Assembly (NCBI GenBank): GCA_003222975.1
Contig: QHXN01000019.1
Span: 1 to 64,000, forward strand
Reading direction: 5' to 3'
DNA: 64,000 bases
DNA from: Acidobacteriota bacterium
Lineage (GTDB): Bacteria > Acidobacteriota > Blastocatellia > Pyrinomonadales > Pyrinomonadaceae
The notes below the pieces were generated by a model. That model did no database searches and had not been told where the DNA came from. It saw only the letters and a program-made list of their open reading frames with translations. Positions 44,665 to 54,900 of this stretch are shown piece by piece. The position numbers were made by a program, and so were the translations under genes. Every line of letters starts with the position of its first letter. The stretch's first letter is position 1.

Positions 44665-47600
44665 CTAGAAGCTGTACTTCATCCCGAACTGAATAAGGCG
44701 GGGCGGAACCGCCGTGTCGGTGATGCGCCCCAGCGTCGAGGCGGTGCCGATGTTCAGCGCCGACGGGAAGCGGAAGATCGGGTGGTTGAAGAGGTTGAAG
44801 AAGTCGGCGCGGAACTGGAACTGGTGGCGCTCGCCGATGTGGAAGCGCTTCATGACGGACAAGTCCCAGTCCGACTGACGCGGGCCGCGGAAGGCGTTGC
44901 GCGGCGTGTTGCCGAAGCCGGTCGCGCCGGGGTTCGAGGCGAAGCCCGCGGCGGGAATGATCGGCGCGGTGGTAAAGCAGGCCGGGTTGATGTAGTGGTC
45001 GAGCCGGTCTTCGATTCTTCCGGTGGTGTAGGCCGACTGGATGCTGGAGCAGATGAACTGCGCCGTGCCCGCGGCGGTTCCGAAGATGCCGCCCGACGTG
45101 CTGTCGGTGACGGAGAAGGGCAGGCCCTTCTGGTAGGTGACGATGCCGCTCAAGCTCCAGCCACGGAAGAGCTGGTTGTCCATGAAGCCACCTTTCGGCA
45201 CGGGGATGTCGTAGGAGTAGCTGACGACGAGGCGGTGCGGGCGGTCGAAGTCGCCGCGCGCGAAGTTCTGCTGCGGGTTCGACTGGTCGTTGTAGATGTT
45301 CGCGCCGTTCTGCCCGGCGCGCGTGGCGTTCAACTCGTCGGTCGAGAGCGAGCCGCTCACGTTGTCGCGCTCGCGCGAGTAGGTGTAGGCGGCCTGGAAG
45401 TAGAGGCCGGTCTGGAGGCGGCGCAGCACCGTCAACTGCAAGGAGTGGTAGGTCGCCTGCCCGATGTTGCCGGAGTAGCGCGCGCCGCGCTTGCGCGACA
45501 GGCCCAGGATTTGGTGGCGCAGCTCCTCGTTGTTCACCGTGTTGTTGGTGATCGTGTAGGTGTTGCCGCTGGTGTCGCGCACCGTGACCGGGTTCGACGG
45601 GCTGGCGACGACGGCCATGTACGGGTCCCAGATGCCGAGGCCGCCGATGTAGTGCGTCCCGACGTAGCCGACCTCCATCGCCCAGCCCTTCCAAAGCTCG
45701 TGCTGCCAGGTCAGGTTCCACTGCTGCGTGTAGGGCGTGTAGGCGTCGAGCGGCGCGGAGGTGAACGACGCGAGGTTGATCGAGCAGTCGGTGGCCGTGC
45801 CCCCGTAGTTGAGGCAGCGGTTGCCCGCCGCGTCAACGAAGATGGGCGCGACGTTCGGGTCGTTCGGGTCGAGCGGCCCCGTCCCGGCGGTGCGGCGCAG
45901 GCCCGCGAAGAAGGTGGCCGACGGGATGAAGGCCGAGGCGATGATCGAGGGCGGCGGGATGCTGCCCAAGGGGTTCGCCAGTTGGAAGGCCGCCGGGTTG
46001 GCGTTCGACGAAAGCGGCTGCACGGTGAAGGGCGCGGCCAGGGAGTTTTGCAGGATGTTCTGGTTCGACAGGCGCTGGTAGTAGAGGCCGTAGCCGCCGC
46101 GAACCACGTTCTTCTGATCGCCGTTGATGTCCCACGCGAAGCCGACGCGCGGCGCCCAGTTGTTACCGTCGAAGCACGACTTGAGCGCGCAGTCGGAGAC
46201 GCCGGGCGTGCCCTTGAAGCCCGCGAGATTAACCTTCTCCGGGATGAGGAAGGGATTGAGGCCGCGCGCCGCCAAGCTGGGGTCGAAGATGCCGGCGCGG
46301 AACAGCTTGTCGTGGCCGAAGCTCATCCCCTCCCAGCGCACGCCCAGGTTGAAGGTGAGCCGCGACGTGTAGCGGTAGTCGTCCTGGAAGAAGCCTGCAT
46401 AGTCGGTGGCGACGAAGTTGCGGGCCGGGTCGCCGAAGGCCGACTGGATGGCGGTGACGCGCCCCCGCAGGAAGTTCTGGAAGGCGGTGCAGTCGTTGGT
46501 GTCCCGCGTGCAGTTGGCGAGCGCCGCGCTTTGCGTGCCGGTGCCGCCGAAGGTGAGCGAGCCGCGCACGGAGAAGTTGTTAAAGCGGTTGAGCTGGTAC
46601 TGTATGCGCTCGCCGCCCATCCTCATGCTGTGCTTGCCGTGAATCCACGAGAAGGTGTCCACCAGGTTGTACTGGTTCGAGGTCGTGGCGCGGTCGTCGT
46701 TGACGCCCGTGCCGATGGAGTAGAGGCCCGTGATCGAGACGCGATACATGCCGGGGAACTGATCGCTGTTGGCGCGCGTCGCGCCGATGTCTTGAAGCGA
46801 GATGGGGTCGAAGGGGTGCTGGGCCGCGACGTAGCGGCTGTAGCCGGCCCTCAGCTCGTTGATCTTCGACGGGCTGAAGATGTGCGTGAAATTGAGCGAG
46901 AGGAAGCGGTTCTGCTGGATGTCGGTGCGCGGGAAGGTGATGGAGGTGTCTGTGCCGTAGGGCTTGGCGACCGAGCCGTTGTCCCAGAACCAGCGCCCGG
47001 TGAGCTTCTCCTTGCCGCCGCGCCAGAAGCGGTCGTAGCTGATGGTGTACTGGTTGTCGAGGACGGGGGCGACGCTCTTGAAGAAGCAGTTGAAGATGCC
47101 GCCGCTGACCGCGCCGCACCCGCTCTGCCCGGCGCGCGGGACGAGGAACGTGCCGCCGTAGCGCGCGTCCTTGACGTTGAGGATGTTGACGGCGATGGGG
47201 TCAATCTGCGCCGGGGTCAGGCCGAAGGCCGGGGCCAGCAGCGCCGCCGACGTGGTGCCGTCCGCGTTGGTCGGGATGGCCTGCACGATGGGGCTGGTGG
47301 TCGAGCCGGCGGGGTCAACGCCGTTGCGGGCGCGCACGCCCTGGTAGTTGAAGAACCAGAAGCCGCCCGCGCCGGGGACGGGGCCGGAGGCCGAGCCGCC
47401 GAAGACGGTCTGCAAGAGCTTGCCGCGCTTCGACCCGGCGCGGTTGGCGAAGAAGTCGTTGGCGTTCAAGGCGTCGTTGCGGTGCGTCAGGTAGAGTTCG
47501 TAGTGGTAGTCCTTCGAGCCGGTCTTGATGATGAGGCCGAGCGCCCCGCCGCCCTTGCTTCCCTGCGTCGCGTCGTAGAGCGAGGTGGCGATCTTGAACT

Positions 47601-48264
47601 CTTGCAGCACGTTCGGGTTCGGCAAAGGCACGGTGTCGAAGTGCGCGAGGTTGAAGTCGTTGACGTTGACGCCTTCGAGCGTGACGCTGTTGTTGCTGGT
47701 GCGCCCGCCATTGACGTTCACGTCAACGCTGCCGCGGCCCGCGGCGCGCACGTCGGTCGGCTCGGCGGCTGTGCCGGCGGAGAGCGAGAGGAGGAAGAGG
47801 ACGTTGGGGTTGGCGAGCGGCAGGCGCTCCATCGTCTGCGCGGTGATGGCCGTGCCCGTCACGGCGCTCGACGGGTTGATGAGAGTCGCTTCGGCCTGCA
47901 CCTCGACGGTCTCGGTGACGCCGCCGACGGTGAGCGCCACGTCCTGGCGCGTCGTCTCGGTGATGCGCACCTCGACATCTGTCACCACCGTCTTCTTGAA
48001 GTTCCTGGCCGTGACCTCGACGCGGTAGGTGCCGGGGGGCAAAAGCGTCGCCGAGTAGCCGCCGTCGGCGCTGGTTGTCGAGCGCCGCTCGGCCTTGCCC
48101 GTCTTCTCGTTGATGACATCAACGGTCGCGCCGGGGACGACCGCCCCCTGCGGGTCTGTGACGACCCCCGTGAGGCCGCCGGTCTGCGAGCCTTGCGCGA
48201 AGGCGGCGGCGCACAGCAGCGCGATGAGTAACCCGCTTGTCAGAAGGCGTAAAGCGCTTCGCAT
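44665..48264 (-). CDS. TonB-dependent receptor with carboxypeptidase-regulatory-like domain (acidobacterial Oar-like type)
   Basis: A 1199-residue outer-membrane protein. The start at 48262-48264 follows a GAGGAGG site and opens a signal peptide (MRSALRLLTSGLLIALLCAAAFAQ). Residues about 27-110 are the Cna-B-like/carboxypeptidase domain (TGVVTDPQGAVVPGATVDVINEKTG). The plug (TMERLPLANPNVLFLLSLSAG, VNGGRTSNNSVTLEG) precedes a very long beta barrel ending in LIQFGMKYSF. The long loops suit a large or polymeric ligand. The ligand is not known. It lies upstream of the TPR protein on the same strand. Confidence 0.87.
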   Translation of the reverse strand: MRSALRLLTSGLLIALLCAAAFAQGSQTGGLTGVVTDPQGAVVPGATVDVINEKTGKAERRSTTSADGGYSATLLPPGTYRVEVTARNFKKTVVTDVEVRITETTRQDVALTVGGVTETVEVQAEATLINPSSAVTGTAITAQTMERLPLANPNVLFLLSLSAGTAAEPTDVRAAGRGSVDVNVNGGRTSNNSVTLEGVNVNDFNLAHFDTVPLPNPNVLQEFKIATSLYDATQGSKGGGALGLIIKTGSKDYHYELYLTHRNDALNANDFFANRAGSKRGKLLQTVFGGSASGPVPGAGGFWFFNYQGVRARNGVDPAGSTTSPIVQAIPTNADGTTSAALLAPAFGLTPAQIDPIAVNILNVKDARYGGTFLVPRAGQSGCGAVSGGIFNCFFKSVAPVLDNQYTISYDRFWRGGKEKLTGRWFWDNGSVAKPYGTDTSITFPRTDIQQNRFLSLNFTHIFSPSKINELRAGYSRYVAAQHPFDPISLQDIGATRANSDQFPGMYRVSITGLYSIGTGVNDDRATTSNQYNLVDTFSWIHGKHSMRMGGERIQYQLNRFNNFSVRGSLTFGGTGTQSAALANCTRDTNDCTAFQNFLRGRVTAIQSAFGDPARNFVATDYAGFFQDDYRYTSRLTFNLGVRWEGMSFGHDKLFRAGIFDPSLAARGLNPFLIPEKVNLAGFKGTPGVSDCALKSCFDGNNWAPRVGFAWDINGDQKNVVRGGYGLYYQRLSNQNILQNSLAAPFTVQPLSSNANPAAFQLANPLGSIPPPSIIASAFIPSATFFAGLRRTAGTGPLDPNDPNVAPIFVDAAGNRCLNYGGTATDCSINLASFTSAPLDAYTPYTQQWNLTWQHELWKGWAMEVGYVGTHYIGGLGIWDPYMAVVASPSNPVTVRDTSGNTYTITNNTVNNEELRHQILGLSRKRGARYSGNIGQATYHSLQLTVLRRLQTGLYFQAAYTYSRERDNVSGSLSTDELNATRAGQNGANIYNDQSNPQQNFARGDFDRPHRLVVSYSYDIPVPKGGFMDNQLFRGWSLSGIVTYQKGLPFSVTDSTSGGIFGTAAGTAQFICSSIQSAYTTGRIEDRLDHYINPACFTTAPIIPAAGFASNPGATGFGNTPRNAFRGPRQSDWDLSVMKRFHIGERHQFQFRADFFNLFNHPIFRFPSALNIGTASTLGRITDTAVPPRLIQFGMKYSF

Positions 48265-48773
48265 AAAATCATCCTCCTCTGCCTGTTGGTTTGGACTCCC
48301 CGGAAACATCGGCTGGCCCGTCCGTGAAAGGGAGTCGCCGGAGGGCGGGTGCCGAAGAAGACTATTTGAAGACTACCCGTGGAGAAATAAATCAGCCGCG
48401 CCGCGAGGACGACGCGCTCGAACGACGAACCCAAGAGTTACCCTGTTGGCGAAAGGGTCGCCGTGTTGGCGCGACCCGAAGAATTTCTGCGAAGGAAATT
48501 AGTGGATGAAAAAGGTCGCGATAACTGCCGCCCCGGTTCAGGTGTGCGGGGCCTTACCGCCCTTGTTCGTTAGCTGGTATTTACAAAATTTACAAAAGGC
48601 AATCAGCATGCCCCGCCGGTCGGGGGCAGAAAACTTGGAGAGGCGCGCATTATAGTGCGGCGCAGCGTCCGGCGGAATATAATTTTTCGGATGCGCCATT
48701 CATTTTTCTGAACGCGGGCGGGCCTACGCACGGAATCGTCCGGCGCGGGTTCGACGCAAGAGGCGTAAAAGAA
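48265..48773. other. Intergenic region upstream of the TonB receptor and DUF72 gene
   Basis: No gene supported. A 9-nt direct repeat TTTACAAAA occurs twice back to back at 48580-48597, in an AT-rich patch about 320 nt upstream of the receptor start on the minus strand. It could be a promoter/operator region. The rest shows GC-rich non-coding sequence with no clear terminator. Confidence 0.4.
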
Positions 48774-49661
48774 TTGACCCACGAAACCACACGAGGCGGC
48801 GCGAAGGGGACGGCGCGAAGGCGCGTGCGTGTCGGCTGCCAGGGCTGGAACTACGAAGACTGGGTAACGCCGCCCGCGGGCGCGCCCCCCGTCTTCTACC
48901 CCCGCGGCACGCGCGCCGACCGCATGCTCGGCCTTTACGCGCGCGCCTTCGACACCGTCGAGGTGGACTCGACCTTCTACGCCGCCCCCTCGGACGCCGT
49001 CTTCGATGGCTGGAAGGAGAGGACGCCCGACGGCTTCACCTTCGCGCTCAAGCTGCCGCGCGAGATCACGCACGAGCAGCGCTTGCGCGGCGCGCGCGCG
49101 GCTGAAGCGCTTGAAGGCTTCTGCCGCGGCGCGCGCCGGCTAGGCCCGAAGCTGGCCGCCGTGCTCGTGCAAATGCCGCCGCAGTTCGAGGCCACGCGCG
49201 AGAACCTGCGCGCGCTCGAAGAGTTCCTGCCGCTGCTGCCGCGCGACATACGCTTCGCCGTCGAGCTGCGCGACCCGTTCTGGTTCGAGGAGGACTTGCT
49301 CGCGCCGCTCGCCCGATACGAGCACGTCTCGCTCGCGCTCGTCGAGGGGCCGTGGGCCGCGCGCGGGCGCGTCTGGCGCGCAGCCGCATCGCTGCTTCAG
49401 ACGGCAGACTTCGCATACCTGCGCTGGATGGGCGCGCGCGACCTCACGCGCTTCGACGTGGTCGCGCGCCCGCGCGACGCGAACCTCCAAAGGTGGGCCG
49501 CGGCGGTCGAGCGCCTCAGCGAGCGGAGCGCGGAGGTCTTCGCCTACTTCAGCAATTTCTACGAGGGCCACGCCCCGGCGAGCGCCAACAAGCTCAAGCG
49601 ACTGCTCGGCCTGCCCGCGGTCGAGCCTGAAGACCTGGAGAACCAGCCCTCGCTCTTCTGA
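48774..49661 (+). CDS. DUF72 (YecE-like) protein
   Basis: A 295-residue cytoplasmic protein of the DUF72 TIM-barrel family. Recognised parts are VGCQGWNYEDWV (about residues 20-31), FYPRGT, FDTVEVDSTFYAAPS (about 60-74), FTFALKLPREITH (about 87-99), AVLVQMPPQF and VFAYFSNFYEGHAPASANKL (about 258-277). The start is TTG at 48774; no ATG gives a full domain. The family is widespread and its reaction is unknown. The stop lies 2 nt before a palindrome arm. Confidence 0.88.
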   Translation: MTHETTRGGAKGTARRRVRVGCQGWNYEDWVTPPAGAPPVFYPRGTRADRMLGLYARAFDTVEVDSTFYAAPSDAVFDGWKERTPDGFTFALKLPREITHEQRLRGARAAEALEGFCRGARRLGPKLAAVLVQMPPQFEATRENLRALEEFLPLLPRDIRFAVELRDPFWFEEDLLAPLARYEHVSLALVEGPWAARGRVWRAAASLLQTADFAYLRWMGARDLTRFDVVARPRDANLQRWAAAVERLSERSAEVFAYFSNFYEGHAPASANKLKRLLGLPAVEPEDLENQPSLF

Positions 49662-49662
49662 G

Positions 49663-49803
49663 AACAGGAGGCAGACGGCAGGGGCAGGAGGCAGGGGCGG
49701 GAAGCATTCGGTCGGTTGTTCCTACTCTTGACTGCAATCATCTCCAGCATCAAGGCTCTCCCCATGCGGCTGCCTCCTGCCGTCTGCCCCTGCCTCCTGT
49801 TTT
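49663..49803. repeat. Inverted repeat, GCAGGAG family
   Basis: The left arm 49663-49697 (CAGGAGG, CAGACGG, CAGGGG, CAGGAGG, CAGGGG) and right arm 49769-49803 carry the same words, but in partly different order, so pairing is imperfect. A T-run (TTTTG) follows the right arm. It starts two bases after the stop of the DUF72 gene. Confidence 0.78.
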
Positions 49804-49888
49804 GTGCTATCCTTCCCCACGCTTAACTGCCCCTACAAACTGACTCTTCGGAACTGACTTCGGCCTTTGGAGGGAGGAGAATACTTTC

Positions 49889-50806
49889 ATGCGCCTTGTG
49901 TACGGATCGAAAATGCTTCTCGCGGCGGTCACGCTCGCCGCCGCGCTCGCGGCCTCAGCCTGTCAGCCGGCGGCGGAGACCAACACCTCGGCCAACGCGA
50001 ACGCCGGCAACGCGAACTCGACGGTCAACGTCAACAGCGCCAACAGCGCCAACATGACGACCTCGACCATCACGACCAACACCGGCCAGACCATCGAGGC
50101 CCGTGAGCCTGAAAAGTACAGCGCGACGATGGTCGCCACGCTCGCCACCACGGGCCAGCAGCAGGCGAAGGGGCAAATTGAGGTCAAGGTCGAGCGCAAC
50201 GGTTCGGATCGTCGCTACTCCGTAACGCTGCCCGTTTACGGCGAACTCATCTTCTTAGATAAGGCCGACAAGCGCTACGTCATCATGCCCACGCGCAAGC
50301 AGTACGCGGAGCTGACGCAGGAGATGACGGGCGTCAACATGGATCAGGTGCGCTCGATGACGCCGGGCCAGCTCGTCGCCTACGCCACGCGGCAGCAGGG
50401 CGTCGAACGCGTCGGCGAAGAAACGCTCAATAACCGGCAGGCTGTGAAATACAAGGTGGCGGGCCGGGCGCAGACGCAGACGACCGCAGGCCAGGTGCAG
50501 GGCGAGAGCTACATCTACGTTGACAAGGAGACGGGGCTGCCGCTGCGCATCGAGGGCTTCGGCCAGTCAACGGGCAACGTGCAGGGAGTAACGGGCGGCA
50601 ACATCGTCGTCGAGACGCGCGACCTGAAGACCGACGTGAACCCCTCTGACTTCGAGATACCGCAGGACTACGCGAAGCTCACGCCGGAGCAGGTGCGCCA
50701 GCAGGTGCAGCAGATCGTGCAGGCCGTGCAGGGCCTCATGGCCTTCATCAACGCGCAGCAGAACGCGGGCGCGCAGGCTTCGCCCGCCGGCTCGCCCGCG
50801 CGCTGA
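49889..50806 (+). CDS. Lipoprotein with DUF4412-like domain
   Basis: A 305-residue lipoprotein with a GGAGGAG site before the ATG. The signal ends in the lipobox-like AASAC at about residue 25. It is followed by a low-complexity asparagine/serine/threonine linker (to residue about 65), a domain with VATLATTGQQQAKGQIEVKVERNGSD and LIFLDKADKRYVIMPTRKQYAEL, and a C-terminal SYIYVDKETGLPLRIEGFG segment. This outline is like outer-membrane-lipoprotein-sorting or DUF4412 proteins that measure or bind lipid-like ligands, but identity is not certain. The next gene begins 22 nt later and is likely co-transcribed. Confidence 0.7.
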   Translation: MRLVYGSKMLLAAVTLAAALAASACQPAAETNTSANANAGNANSTVNVNSANSANMTTSTITTNTGQTIEAREPEKYSATMVATLATTGQQQAKGQIEVKVERNGSDRRYSVTLPVYGELIFLDKADKRYVIMPTRKQYAELTQEMTGVNMDQVRSMTPGQLVAYATRQQGVERVGEETLNNRQAVKYKVAGRAQTQTTAGQVQGESYIYVDKETGLPLRIEGFGQSTGNVQGVTGGNIVVETRDLKTDVNPSDFEIPQDYAKLTPEQVRQQVQQIVQAVQGLMAFINAQQNAGAQASPAGSPAR

Positions 50807-50828
50807 ACGCGAAGCGAAGGAGGACGCC

Positions 50829-51530
50829 ATGAGATTCATCCTCGCGCTCGTCGTCGGCATCCTGCTCGGCGGCGCGGGCGCGTACTTCCTCTTCGTCGGA
50901 GCGCCGCACGCGTATCTCGCGAAAGGCGAGACGGTGCGCGCGCCCGACGCCGCGGGGCCGCCGCCGGGCACGGCGGTCGTCGAGCTGAACGAGCAGTTCT
51001 TCGGCGCGCTGCTCTCGTCAATCTTCAAAGACTTGAACAAGCCCGCGTTCCCGCCGCAGGCCGCGGCGGCGGGCTGCCAGAATCAGGTCGTCGTTGAGCC
51101 GAACGCCGACGGCGTGCAGACGGGTGTGGTATTGCAGAACGGGCAGGTCACCGTCCCGCTCGCCTTCAGCGGCACGTACAACCTGGCGGGCTGCCAGACC
51201 CTGCGCGGCACGGCGGAGGCCAACATCGAGTTCCGCTTCGCCGCGGACGAGCAGACACTCTACGGGCAGTTGAACGTGACGGGCGTCAACGTCGAGGGCA
51301 TGTCGCCGCTCCTGGGCGGCTTCGTCACGGCCTTCGTGCAGGGCGCGATCAACCAGCGCGTCAACCCGCTCGTGCTCATGCGCGGCCAGCAGCTCACGCT
51401 CTCGATACCCGTCCAGGCCGCGGGCGGAAAACTCCAGGCGCAGGCCAAAGACGTGCGCGAAGAGGTCAAAGACGGCAAGCTCCGTCTCTACGTCACCTAC
51501 GACTTCAAAGGGACGAAGGGCGGACAGTAA
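50829..51530 (+). CDS. Membrane-anchored protein of unknown function
   Basis: A 233-residue protein with one N-terminal membrane segment (MRFILALVVGILLGGAGAYFLF) that may act as an anchor. The rest is a beta-rich periplasmic part including VVLQNGQVTVPLAFSGTYNLAGCQTLRGTAE and LTLSIPVQAAGGKLQAQAKDVREEVKDGKLRLYVTYDF, somewhat like LPS-assembly or lipid-binding beta folds. A GGAGGA site precedes the ATG. It follows the lipoprotein gene by 22 nt. No family recognised. Its TAA stop abuts a palindrome arm. Confidence 0.7.
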   Translation: MRFILALVVGILLGGAGAYFLFVGAPHAYLAKGETVRAPDAAGPPPGTAVVELNEQFFGALLSSIFKDLNKPAFPPQAAAAGCQNQVVVEPNADGVQTGVVLQNGQVTVPLAFSGTYNLAGCQTLRGTAEANIEFRFAADEQTLYGQLNVTGVNVEGMSPLLGGFVTAFVQGAINQRVNPLVLMRGQQLTLSIPVQAAGGKLQAQAKDVREEVKDGKLRLYVTYDFKGTKGGQ

Positions 51531-51659
51531 AGGCAAAAGTAAAAGGCAAAAGGCAAAAGAGAAGACGACAGTCCGCGCTGCTCTCGTCAACCGACGGCGA
51601 TGAAAGACACCGCGCTCGTCGTCTCCTACTTTTGCCTTTTGCCTTTTTACTTTTCCCTT
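51531..51659. repeat. Inverted repeat, GGCAAAA heptamer family
   Basis: The left arm 51531-51565 (GGCAAAA, GTAAAA, GGCAAAA, GGCAAAA) pairs with 51625-51659 with mismatches; the loop is about 60 nt. It begins on the base after the stop of the preceding gene. Confidence 0.8.
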
Positions 51660-51991
51660 CGATATCGGCCAGCCGTAGCTCACGAAGGCCGTGCGGCGCG
51701 CAGAGGTCGGGCGTCGCCACGTCGCGGCTTCAAAATTTCGGAGAGAAGTCTGGAAATTTGGAGTCGCCCGGCGACCGCCGCGCCTCACACGCGCCGACTT
51801 TGCGCGGAAATTCGCGCCCCCGCAAATGGCATCAGCGTTGCCTGTCTTGATCTGCGCCCCCCTGAACTCAATTTGAAGCACTGACGCCCCGACACCGGAC
51901 AAAAGGGCATGCGCTCCGAGTCCGGGCCGCGCGCCGGCAAGATAATCCGAACTCCTCGCTCGGACATGCTCGGACTCTAAGGAGAATGCTT
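51660..51991. other. Intergenic leader of the second Oar-like receptor
   Basis: About 330 nt of GC-rich sequence without a supported gene or promoter. An AAGGAG ribosome site at 51979-51984 decides the receptor start at 51992. Confidence 0.4.
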
Positions 51992-54900
51992 ATGAGTGAG
52001 AGAAAAAACGTCTTCAGGTTTTTGGCCTTGTCGTTCGCGGCGGCGCTGTGTCTGACCTTCGGCACGCCGGTACGGGCGCAGTCCACGGCGACTCTTCAGG
52101 GCACTGTGACCGACCCGCAGGGCGCGGTCGTGCCGAACGCTAAAGTGACGGTGCGCAGCCAGGCCACCGGCGCGGAGCGCATCACGCAGACCGACGCCGA
52201 GGGCAACTACCAGGTCGCCTCGCTCCAGCCCGGCCTCTACCGCGTCGAAGTCCAGGCGCAAGGGTTCCAGGCGCAAGCGGCCTCCGACCTGAGCGTCGAG
52301 GTGGCGCGCACGGTCGTGCAGAACTTCCAGCTCACCGTCGGCAACGTCACGCAGGAGGTGACCGTCACCGCCGTCCCGCCCGTCGTCGAGACGGCGACCA
52401 CCTCGGTCGGCACGGTCATCAACCAGCGCACCGTGCAGGAGATTCCCCTGAACGGTCGCCACTTCGTTGACCTCGGCCTGCTCATCCCCGGCTCGGTCAC
52501 GCCGCCGCAGAACGGCTTCCTCTCAGCCCCTTTGCGCGGGCAAGGGTCGTTCGCCTTCAACACCGCCGGCAACCGCGAGGACACCGTCAACTTCCAGATC
52601 AACGGCGTCAACCTCAACGACATGGTGCAGAACCAGATCACCTTCCAGCCCTCGATCAACACCGTGCAGGAGTTCAAGGTTGACAACTCGACCTTCAGCG
52701 CCGAGTACGGTCGCAACAGTGGCGCTATCGTCAACATCGCCACCCGTTCGGGGACGAACGAGTTCCACGGCGAGCTGTTCGAGTTCTTCCGCAACGACGC
52801 TTTGGACGCGCGCAACTTCTTCAACTTCACGCTGCCGCACCCGCCGCCCTTCAAGCGCAACCAGTTCGGCGGCAATATCGGCGGCCCGCTCGACCTGCCG
52901 CGCTTCGGCGAGGGCGGCCCCGCCACCTACAGCGGCAAGAACCGAACCTTCTTCTTCTTCTCCTACGAGGGACTCAGGCAGCGCCAGGGCCTCGACCTCA
53001 ACCGCCTTGTCTTAAGCGACGCGCAGCGCGCCTCCGTGACGAACCCCGTCATCGCCCGGCTCGTCCAGCTCATCCCGCGCGCGAACTTCTTCGACTCGAC
53101 GGGCACGCCGCGCTTCGTCGGCTCGGCCACCGCGCCCGTCAACATTGACCAGTGGACGATGGACATCAACCACACCATCTCGAAGACGGACATCCTGCAC
53201 GGCTATTACGCCTTCCAGCGCGACCTGCGCGGCGAGCCGAACCTACAGGGCGACACCATCCCCGGCTTCGGCGACACGCGCCAGTCGCACCGACAGATTT
53301 TCACGCTCAACGAGACGCACACCTTCAACTCGTCGCTCGTCAACGAGGCGCGCTTCGGCTTCAACCGCATCCACATCACGTTTTCGCCGAACACGCTTTT
53401 GAACCCCGCGGACTTCGGCATCAACGAGGGCATCAACCAGCCCATCGGCCTGCCGCAGGTCAACGTCAGCGGCAACGCCTTGAACTTCGGCGGCCCTTCG
53501 GGCTTCCCGCAGGGGCGCGGCGACACGACCTTCGTCCTCTCCGACACGCTCGCCTACCAGATGGGCAACCACTCGCTCAAGTTCGGCGGCGAGTTCCGGC
53601 GCTTCCTCAATAACAACTTCAACCTCGACAACGGCAGCTTCGTCTTCCCCACGGTCGCCTCCTTCATCGCCGGCAACGCTAGCTCCTTCACCATCACGCT
53701 CGGCGACCGCCCCAGCAGCATCTCGCAGGGCGCTTGGGGCGCGTTCGTGCAGGACAACTTCAAGGTGCGGCCCAACCTGACGTTAGAGCTGGGCCTGCGC
53801 TACGACTCGAACATGTCGCCCACCGAGCGCTACAACCGCTTCGTCGTCTTCGACCCGGCGACCGACTCGCTCGTCCAGGTCAACCAAGGTATCGCGCCCG
53901 TCTATCACACCAACAACAAGAACTTTCAGCCGCGCGTCGGCTTCGCCTGGGACCCGTTCAAAGACGGCAAGACCAGCTTGCGCGGCGCTTACGCCATACT
54001 CGCCGACCAGCCGGTCACGAACGTCGTGACGCCCGTGAGCGCCAACCCGCCGCTCGCCACGCCGCTCAACGTCACCACCTCCGGCACCAACCTCCACTTC
54101 GACAACGCCGCCGTGGTCGCCGGAGCGGCGGGCCTCGCGCCGCAGTCGGTTGACCACAACTTCGACAACGCATACGTCCAGTCTTGGAATCTCAACGCGC
54201 AGCGCGAGGTCACGCGCGGCCTCGGCATCACGGTCGGCTACTTCGGCTCGAAGGGCACGCACCTGCGCATCTCGCGCAACATCAACCAGCCGGTCGGCGG
54301 CGTCCGCCCGTTCGCGCGCCTCTCTGCCGCCAGCCCCATCCTGCCCGGCGCGGCGCTCGGCAACATCACGCAGATCGAGAGCACAGGGAACTCCAGCTAC
54401 AACGCCCTGTGGGTCACCGCCGAGAAGCGGCTCGCGCGCGGCTGGCAGTTCAACACCTCCTACACGTGGTCGAAGTCCATTGACTACAACTCGCTCAACT
54501 CGCAGGGCGTCATCGTGCAGAACAGCTACGACCTGCGGGGCAGCCGTGGCCTCTCGGACTACGACGCGCGCCACCGCTTCGTCTTCAGCACGATCTACGC
54601 GCTCCCCTTCCACGGCAATCAACTCGTCGGGGGCTGGCAGCTCGGCTCAATCGTCCAGGCGCAGAGCGGCAACCCCGTCAACATCATCACGAGCATCTCG
54701 GCCTTCAACGGCGTGGCGAACACGCTCCGCCCCGACGTGACCGCGACGCCCACGATCATCGGCAGCGTTGACCGCTGGTTCGACACCTCGGTCTTCGTCA
54801 ACCCGACCTCGCCCACGACCCACTTCGGCAGCCTGGGCCGCAACGTCGTCATCGGGCCGACGTTCAACAACACGGACTTCTCCGTCATCAAGAACACGCG

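Noticed and set aside
44653-48231. A very long open frame on the plus strand opposite the TonB receptor
   Set aside because: It is antisense to a receptor with signal peptide, plug and barrel motifs. Its translation is V/R/A/G/D-rich without domains, as expected for an opposite-strand frame in GC-rich DNA.
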